From contig JAJXDX010000026.1 in the NCBI GenBank assembly GCA_021640185.1, positions 1-10,478 on the forward strand: a DNA stretch of 10,478 bases, written 5' to 3'. The notes below the pieces were generated by a model, which saw only the letters and a list, made by a program, of their open reading frames with translations, searched no databases and was not told the origin of the DNA. The stretch comes from Oscillospiraceae bacterium (GTDB lineage Bacteria > Bacillota > Clostridia > Oscillospirales > Acutalibacteraceae). How positions within the stretch are numbered: position 1 is the stretch's first letter; the number at the start of each line of letters is the position of its first letter. Below, in pieces: positions 6,417 through 10,478 of the stretch. Made by a program: the position numbers and the translations under genes.

Positions 6417-6956
6417 ATGTCCAACATTTGGCACGATATCTCGCCGGAGCGGATCCGGCCGGAAGATCTCATCTGCGTGATCGAGATCCCGAAGGGCAGC
6501 AAAAAGAAATACGAGCTGGATAAGGAAACGGGGATGATCATCCTCGACCGCATCCTCTACACCTCCACGCACTACCCGGCGAACTACGGCTTCATCCCGC
6601 GCACGTTCGGCGACGACGGCGACCCGCTCGACGTGCTGCTGCTGTGCTCCGAACCGCTCGAGCCGCTGTCGCTCGTGCACGCCTACCCGATCGGCATGAT
6701 CTCCATGATCGACAACGGCCGCAACGACGAAAAGATCATCGCCATCCCCTTCAACGACCCGAATTACAATCAGTATACGGCGATCGATCAGCTGCCGAGC
6801 CACGTGTTCGAGGAGATGCGGCATTTCTTCACGGTCTATAAGAACCTCGAGAACAAGACCACCGCCGTCGACGAGGTCAGCGGCCGCGAGGACGCCGTGC
6901 GCATCATCGCCGAGGCGATCGACCGCTACATCACGAAATTTTGCCGTGCACGGTAA
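6417..6956 (+). CDS. ppa: Family I soluble inorganic pyrophosphatase
   Basis: Hydrolyses pyrophosphate to phosphate in the cytoplasm, pulling nucleic acid synthesis and amino acid activation forward; it needs divalent metal. The protein is 179 residues, as expected for a bacterial family I enzyme. The signature DDGDPLDVL is at 66-74, giving metal ligands equivalent to Asp67 and Asp72. Asp99 and Asp104 lie in the following IDNGRNDEKI block. Other family residues include EIPKGSKKKYELDK (23-36) and YPANYGFIPRT (53-63). The ATG at 6417 follows AAGGAGGA with 6 bases of spacing. It has its own promoter and lies between two translation operons. A palindrome (CCGTGCACGG, 6944-6953) overlaps its last codons, but no clear terminator follows, so some readthrough into rpsB is possible. 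Confidence 0.97.
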   Translation: MSNIWHDISPERIRPEDLICVIEIPKGSKKKYELDKETGMIILDRILYTSTHYPANYGFIPRTFGDDGDPLDVLLLCSEPLEPLSLVHAYPIGMISMIDNGRNDEKIIAIPFNDPNYNQYTAIDQLPSHVFEEMRHFFTVYKNLENKTTAVDEVSGREDAVRIIAEAIDRYITKFCRAR

Positions 6957-6973
6957 AAATCGCAAAAAAACTC

Positions 6974-7002
6974 TTGATTTTTCCTTCGAACAGTGCTATA
7001 CT
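6974..7002 (+). promoter_or_regulatory. Promoter of rpsB-tsf
   Basis: TTGATT (6974-6979), a 17-base spacer and TATACT (6997-7002). Both boxes are one or two bases from consensus, and an A-rich run (6964-6970) lies just upstream. It begins 17 bases after the ppa stop, so the transcript would start near 7009 and carry a leader of about 104 bases. Confidence 0.85.
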
Positions 7003-7008
7003 GTTCCG

Positions 7009-7112
7009 GCATAACGCACGCAGGGACGATCATTGACGGTCGGTGCCGCATCCGGATGTACCGGACGGTGGCCTTCGATGCCTGCGGAGGAAAAACCAAG
7101 GAGGAAACAGTC
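7009..7112 (+). promoter_or_regulatory. Structured rpsB leader, candidate S2 autoregulatory RNA
   Basis: The leader can fold into a hairpin with TCCGG (7051-7055), loop ATGTA and CCGGA (7061-7065). The stem is extended by CCG (7046-7048) with CGG (7066-7068) across a two-base bulge. A longer-range pair, CGCAGG (7019-7024) with CCTGCG (7081-7086), would close the whole domain just before the ribosome binding site. S2 is known to repress rpsB-tsf in several bacteria; applying that here is inference. Confidence 0.45.
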
Positions 7113-7841
7113 ATGTCCGTTATTTCCATGAAACAGCTGCTGGAAGCCGGTGTCCACTTCGGTCACCAGACCCGCCGCTGGAACCCCAAGATGGCCCCGT
7201 ATATCTTCACCGAGCGCAACGGCATCTATATCATCGATCTGCAGAAGACCGTGCGCAAGCTCGAGGAAGCGTATATGTTCGTGCGCGAACTCTCCGCGCA
7301 GGGCAAAGAGGTCCTGTTCGTCGGCACGAAGAAGCAGGCGCAGGATTCCATCCGTGAGGAAGCCACCCGTGCCGGTGCGCATTATGTCAACGCCCGCTGG
7401 CTCGGCGGTATGCTGACCAACTTCCGCACGATCCGCGGCCGCATCGCGCGCCTCAACCAGCTCAAGGCGATGGAGGAGGACGGCACGTTCGACCTGCTCC
7501 CGAAGAAGGAAGTCGCCAAGCTGACGCACGAGATCGAGAAGCTCGAGAAGTTCCTCGGCGGTATCAAGAACATGAAGGGCCTGCCCGGCGCGCTGTTCAT
7601 CGTCGATCCCCGCAAGGAGAAGATCGCGGTGTCCGAGGCGAAGAAGCTCGGCATCCCGGTCGTCGCGATCGTCGATACCAACTGCGATCCGGACGATGTC
7701 AACTACGTGATCCCCGGCAACGACGACGCGATCCGTGCCGTCAAGCTGATCTCCTCCTGCATGGCTGACGCCATCATCGAGGGGCATCAGGGCGCACAGG
7801 GCGAGCAGGCTGCCGAAACGGCACAAGCTGCTGCCGAATAA
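7113..7841 (+). CDS. rpsB: 30S ribosomal protein S2
   Basis: S2 joins the small subunit late and helps hold S1 and the mRNA entry region. The protein is 242 residues. The family opening ISMKQLLEAGVHFGHQTRRWNPKM is clear (residues 4-27). Then come YIFTERNGIYIIDLQKT, LFVGTKKQAQ, NARWLGGMLTNF, LPGALFIVDPRKE and GIPVVAIVDTNCDP, all standard S2 blocks. The C-terminal tail is rich in Ala, Gln and Glu, as is common. The reading frame stays open upstream to 6993, but the ATG at 7113 has AAGGAGG at 7098-7104 with 8 bases of spacing and matches the family N-terminus. A second purine-rich site, GGAGG near 7086-7090, lies in the leader. It is followed by tsf after 36 bases. Confidence 0.98.
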   Translation: MSVISMKQLLEAGVHFGHQTRRWNPKMAPYIFTERNGIYIIDLQKTVRKLEEAYMFVRELSAQGKEVLFVGTKKQAQDSIREEATRAGAHYVNARWLGGMLTNFRTIRGRIARLNQLKAMEEDGTFDLLPKKEVAKLTHEIEKLEKFLGGIKNMKGLPGALFIVDPRKEKIAVSEAKKLGIPVVAIVDTNCDPDDVNYVIPGNDDAIRAVKLISSCMADAIIEGHQGAQGEQAAETAQAAAE

Positions 7842-7877
7842 CGACCACGAAACGAAATAAAACAGGAGGGATCACCC

Positions 7878-8801
7878 ATGGCGTTTACCAATAAGGATGT
7901 TATGGCGCTGCGCGAAAAGACCGGCGTCGGCATGATGGATTGCAAGAAGGCGCTGCAGGAGTCCGACGGCGATATGGACAAGGCGGTCGACTACCTGCGC
8001 GAAAAGGGTCTGGCCAAGCAGGCCAAGAAGGCTTCCCGCATCGCGGCGGAAGGCATGGCCTACGCCACCGTCGACACCGAAAAGAAGGTCGGCGTCGCGG
8101 TCGAGGTCAACTGCGAGACGGACTTCGCCGCCAAGAGCGATAAGTTCGTCGCCTTCGTCAAACAGGTCGCTCAGGTCATCATCGACAAGGCGCCGGCCGA
8201 CGTCGACGCCCTGCTTGCGACCGAGATCGCGGCCGGCCGCACCATGGCGGACGAGCTGCGCGATCAGGTCATGGTCATCGGCGAGAACCTCAGCGTGCGC
8301 CGCTTCACCCGCCTCGAGGGCGATTGCGTGTCCTACGTCCACGGCGGCGGCCGCATCGGCGTGCTCGTCAAGTTCGACGCGGACGAAAAGGCCGCAGCTT
8401 CCGAGCAGCTCGTCGAGTGCGGCAAGGACGTGGCGATGCAGATCGCCGCGCTCAATGCGTCGTTCCTCAACGAGGCTTCCATCCCGGCCGACGTCCTCGC
8501 GCACGAGAAGGAAGTCCAGCTTGCGCTGATCAAAAACGATCCGAAGAACGCGAACAAGCCGGATCAGATCCTCGAGAAGATGATCATCGGCAAGATGAAG
8601 AAGTATTACGAGGAGAACTGCCTCGTCGATCAGGCTTTCGTCAAGGACGGCAACATCACCGTTGCGCAGTATATCGCGCAGCAGGCGCAGGCCGCCGGCG
8701 GCAGCATGACGCTCGTCGACTTCGTCCGCTACGAGAAGGGCGAAGGCATCCAGAAGCGCGAGGACGATTTCGCCAGCGAAGTCGCCTCCATGGTGAAATA
8801 A
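7878..8801 (+). CDS. tsf: Elongation factor Ts
   Basis: EF-Ts is the guanine nucleotide exchange factor that recycles EF-Tu-GDP to EF-Tu-GTP. The protein is 307 residues, close to the full-length bacterial form. The N-terminal UBA-like domain holds the signature LREKTGVGMMDCKKAL (11-26). The second signature, CETDFAAKSDKF (79-90), includes the Thr-Asp-Phe residues that contact EF-Tu. The C-terminal part has HIGVLVKF-like core strands (here GGRIGVLVKFD) and ends in FVRYEKGEGI. The ATG at 7878 follows AGGAGGG (7864-7870) with 7 bases of spacing. It is co-transcribed with rpsB and closed by a strong terminator; pyrH and frr, often next in other bacteria, are not here. Confidence 0.98.
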   Translation: MAFTNKDVMALREKTGVGMMDCKKALQESDGDMDKAVDYLREKGLAKQAKKASRIAAEGMAYATVDTEKKVGVAVEVNCETDFAAKSDKFVAFVKQVAQVIIDKAPADVDALLATEIAAGRTMADELRDQVMVIGENLSVRRFTRLEGDCVSYVHGGGRIGVLVKFDADEKAAASEQLVECGKDVAMQIAALNASFLNEASIPADVLAHEKEVQLALIKNDPKNANKPDQILEKMIIGKMKKYYEENCLVDQAFVKDGNITVAQYIAQQAQAAGGSMTLVDFVRYEKGEGIQKREDDFASEVASMVK

Positions 8802-8824
8802 GCACCGCGCCAAAGCAAAACCTA

Positions 8825-8861
8825 AGCGGCGCCGCACGAAAAGTGCGGCGCCGCTCTTTTT
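8825..8861 (+). terminator. Strong Rho-independent terminator after tsf
   Basis: A perfect 13-bp stem (8825-8837 with 8843-8855, core GCGGCGCCGCAC) closes on GAAAA and is followed by CTTTTT. It starts 23 bases after the tsf stop. It may also act on the opposite strand, ending the transcript of the convergent 133-residue gene whose stop is at 8899, although the T run on that side is broken. Confidence 0.95.
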
Positions 8862-8898
8862 CATTTCTGCTCAACAACGCGAAAACGCTCCGGTATCA

Positions 8899-9300
8899 TC
8901 AAGCGATCACGATCCGCTCGCACACCACCCGCAGCAGATCCCCAGAGATGAATTCGATCACCATTTCGATATACCGCTCCGGGTCATCACCCAACGGACA
9001 AACTATCGATCTGTCACCGCTCCACAGCGAAAGCAGGCGCGCTGTCAGCGTCTTTTCCGCCCCTTCCACAAAGGCCAGACCGTTGATGCGCGAAGAAGGC
9101 CCCCAGTAGTCGCCCGCCGTCATGGCAAAACCGATCACCTGATGGCAGGTGATCGACCTGATCCTTGCACAGGGATAGGTATCGGAGATCACCATGTACA
9201 GCCGCTTTTCATTTCGGTCAAAGCGAAAATAGTCAAGAACACTGTCATGGGTATTTACCTCGTGCCCCATTTCCTTCGCGTTCGTCACATCGATCTGCAT
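8899..9300 (-). CDS. Hypothetical protein, 133 residues, unknown function
   Basis: I do not recognise this protein. It begins MQIDVTNAKEMGHEVNTHDS and appears to alternate beta strands and loops, for example RLYMVISD (33-40), ITCHQVIGFAM (50-60) and YIEMVIEFISGDLLRVV (110-126). Tryptophans sit at 66 and 93, and four cysteines at 44, 52, 101 and 127 show no CxxC pairing. No signal peptide or membrane helix is visible, so it is probably cytoplasmic. The ATG at 9300 follows GGGGAG with 7-8 bases of spacing, which supports real translation. It lies 43 bases after the surface-protein gene on the same strand with no terminator between, so the two may be co-transcribed. Its DNA looks less GC-rich than the core genes: 31 of 60 bases in 8941-9000. 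Confidence 0.75.
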   Translation of the reverse strand: MQIDVTNAKEMGHEVNTHDSVLDYFRFDRNEKRLYMVISDTYPCARIRSITCHQVIGFAMTAGDYWGPSSRINGLAFVEGAEKTLTARLLSLWSGDRSIVCPLGDDPERYIEMVIEFISGDLLRVVCERIVIA

Positions 9301-9343
9301 TTTTCTTCTCCCCCCGTTCCGCCGGATCGGTACAAAGCAAAAA

Positions 9344-10478
9344 TCACGCCTCTTTTTTCTTCTTCCCGATCAGCACCGCCAATGCCACCGCCTCGCCGAC
9401 AGCGATAACGATCGCGATGATCGCCACGATCATCCACAGCGAACCGCCCTGTGCGGACGCATCGCTCGGTGCGGTGACGGACGGCTCCGGCGTGACCGTC
9501 GGATCCGCAGCCGGCTCCGATACCGGCGCCGACGGTTCGCCGGCCGGCGCAGTCGAGGCCGCCGAAGCGGTCAGCGGCGGGATCTCCTCGCTTACCGTCT
9601 GGCCGCAGCGCTTGCACTTGCCTTCCTTTAGCCCCGGTGCATCGGCGGTCGGCTCCTTCACGGTCTTCGTTTGCTCAAGATCGTGCCCCGGCGCCTTGAC
9701 CGTGCGGCTCTCTGCCGCACCACAGACGGAGCACTTGCGCTCCTCCGTGCCGCTCTCGGTGCAGGTCGCCGCCTTCACGCTCGCCCACGCACCGAATTTG
9801 TGCCCCGTCGCCTTGATCGCGTTCTTCACGGTCTTTCCGCAGACAGAGCAAACGCCCTCCTCGGTGCCGCTTTCCGTACAGGTCGGCTGCTTCGTCACCG
9901 TGCGCTTTGCGATGGTGTGGCTGTCCGTTTTGGCGATGTTCTCGGTCTTCGTCGCGCCGCACACCGTGCAGGTGAAGGTCTTCGTGCCGTTCTCCTTGCA
10001 CGTCGCCGCCTTCGTCACCTTGCCGCCGTCCCACTTGTGTGCGGCCTTCTCCACATGACCGCAGACCGAACAGGTGCGCTGATGATCGTTCGCGTTCTTC
10101 GTCCAGCCGCCGTAGCTGTGGCTCGCGCAAACGATCTTGACGCTCGCGCTGCCCTCCACGGTGCCGATGTCGACGCCGTCATTTTTCAGCATCACCCGAA
10201 CGTGCACGTTCTTTGCCGACGCGGAAAAGGTCGTGGCCTTGAGGACGAACGTGAAATAATCGCCGGAAAGATCGGCCGCAGACTTGAACATGACAGCGCC
10301 GTTTCGTTTCTCCACAACAAAATCGTTCATTATCGAATCGTTCCGCAGGAACTTGCCGGACACCAGCTCGAGCCCGTCGTCGAACGATACCTCGATCGAC
10401 CCGGACGTGATCTTGCCGCTGCCGGACAACCGGACGGTGAAGGTCACGTTTTGCCCCGCGGCCACCTCGGCGGACGAA
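9344..10478 (-). CDS. Membrane-anchored surface protein, cohesin-like domain plus CxxC repeats, N-terminus cut off
   Basis: The frame is open to the right window edge, so signal peptide and start are not seen; 377 residues are visible, numbered here from the codon at 10477. Residues 1-115 resemble a cohesin/Ig-like beta domain (VTFTVRLSGSG, then SGSIEVSFDDGLELVSG and YFTFVLKAT). Residues 117-295 hold five repeats of about 39 residues with CxxC at 136, 170, 210, 249 and 288; the pattern is KAATCTESGTEERKCSVCG followed by a His. Residues about 300-345 are a Pro/Ser/Ala/Glu stalk. A hydrophobic helix at 347-370 is followed by KKKKEA, so the bulk would be outside the cell and the tail inside. There is no LPxTG motif. 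Such repeats are common in clostridial surface proteins, where ligands are mostly unknown. Adhesion or scaffold roles are guesses. Confidence 0.85.
   Translation of the reverse strand, partial: SSAEVAAGQNVTFTVRLSGSGKITSGSIEVSFDDGLELVSGKFLRNDSIMNDFVVEKRNGAVMFKSAADLSGDYFTFVLKATTFSASAKNVHVRVMLKNDGVDIGTVEGSASVKIVCASHSYGGWTKNANDHQRTCSVCGHVEKAAHKWDGGKVTKAATCKENGTKTFTCTVCGATKTENIAKTDSHTIAKRTVTKQPTCTESGTEEGVCSVCGKTVKNAIKATGHKFGAWASVKAATCTESGTEERKCSVCGAAESRTVKAPGHDLEQTKTVKEPTADAPGLKEGKCKRCGQTVSEEIPPLTASAASTAPAGEPSAPVSEPAADPTVTPEPSVTAPSDASAQGGSLWMIVAIIAIVIAVGEAVALAVLIGKKKKEA
9590..10129 (-). repeat. Five tandem CxxC protein repeats in the surface-protein gene
   Basis: The repeats encode units of about 34-40 residues with CxxC at regular spacing. 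The middle three share Cys, nine residues, CxxC, and a His about 13-14 residues later. The fifth lacks the leading Cys and carries CKRC instead of CSVC or CTVC. They are diverged at DNA level, so this is an old duplication rather than a fresh slippage product. Confidence 0.8.

Noticed and set aside
6939..6958. Palindrome over the ppa stop codon (CCGTGCACGG with T/A flanks) as a ppa terminator
   Set aside because: It has no loop and is followed by A residues rather than T residues on the coding strand, so it lacks the form of a Rho-independent terminator.
6108..6965. N-terminal extension of infC to an ATG at 6965, giving a 458-residue protein
   Set aside because: The extension crosses the infC promoter and leader terminator and runs antisense through ppa. 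IF-3 proteins are about 170-180 residues.
6996..7826. 276-codon minus-strand frame opposite rpsB
   Set aside because: Its Asp/Leu/His-rich sequence is the complement of S2 codons, and it has no start signals of its own.
7872..8864. 330-codon minus-strand frame opposite tsf
   Set aside because: It is antisense to EF-Ts and its start lies inside the tsf terminator hairpin; this is a GC-bias artefact.
9675..10130. Alternative 151-codon minus-strand frame within the surface-protein gene
   Set aside because: It is a frame-shifted copy of the repeat region; the main frame has regular CxxC spacing, a stalk and a membrane helix, and needs no frameshift.

Overview
The window comes from a GC-rich low-GC-phylum relative: a Bacillota/Clostridia genome, most likely a gut Oscillospiraceae-type bacterium. 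This is inferred from three things. The order SpoU-type methyltransferase-dprA-topA-trmFO and the infC-rpmI-rplT operon with a leader terminator are typical of Firmicutes. Nearly every start has a strong AAGGAGG-type ribosome binding site. A cohesin-like, CxxC-repeat surface protein of clostridial style sits at one edge. No phage, IS element, CRISPR array, tRNA or rRNA is visible.

Layout: (1) Positions 1-4780, all on the minus strand, hold an information-processing cluster transcribed as TrmH/SpoU RNA methyltransferase > dprA > topA > trmFO, with gaps of about 34-43 bases; trmFO runs off the left edge. (2) Positions 4868-6310, minus strand, hold the translation operon infC > rpmI > rplT. It has a full-consensus promoter (TTGACA-17-TATAAT), a leader of about 170 bases with a strong terminator just before infC, and a terminator-like hairpin after rplT. 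infC has no ATG, GTG or TTG at a plausible place and appears to start at an AUA codon behind a strong SD. (3) Positions 6346-6956, plus strand, hold ppa (family I inorganic pyrophosphatase) with its own promoter, divergent from infC. (4) Positions 6974-8861, plus strand, hold the rpsB-tsf bicistron (ribosomal protein S2 and EF-Ts) with a good promoter, a structured leader of about 100 bases and a textbook terminator. (5) Positions 8899-10478, minus strand, hold the C-terminal part of a membrane-anchored surface protein (cohesin-like domain, five CxxC repeats, Pro/Ser/Ala stalk, C-terminal membrane helix). A 133-residue protein of unknown function follows it.

Most of the window is core housekeeping: translation initiation, ribosomal proteins, elongation, PPi removal, DNA topology and tRNA/rRNA modification. 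The parts worth attention are regulatory: the AUA start of infC, the competing-helix leader of infC, paired hairpins between infC and rpmI, and the rpsB leader. The poorly characterised part is the surface-protein/unknown-protein pair at the right end. I did not find convincing evidence of a wholly new system.
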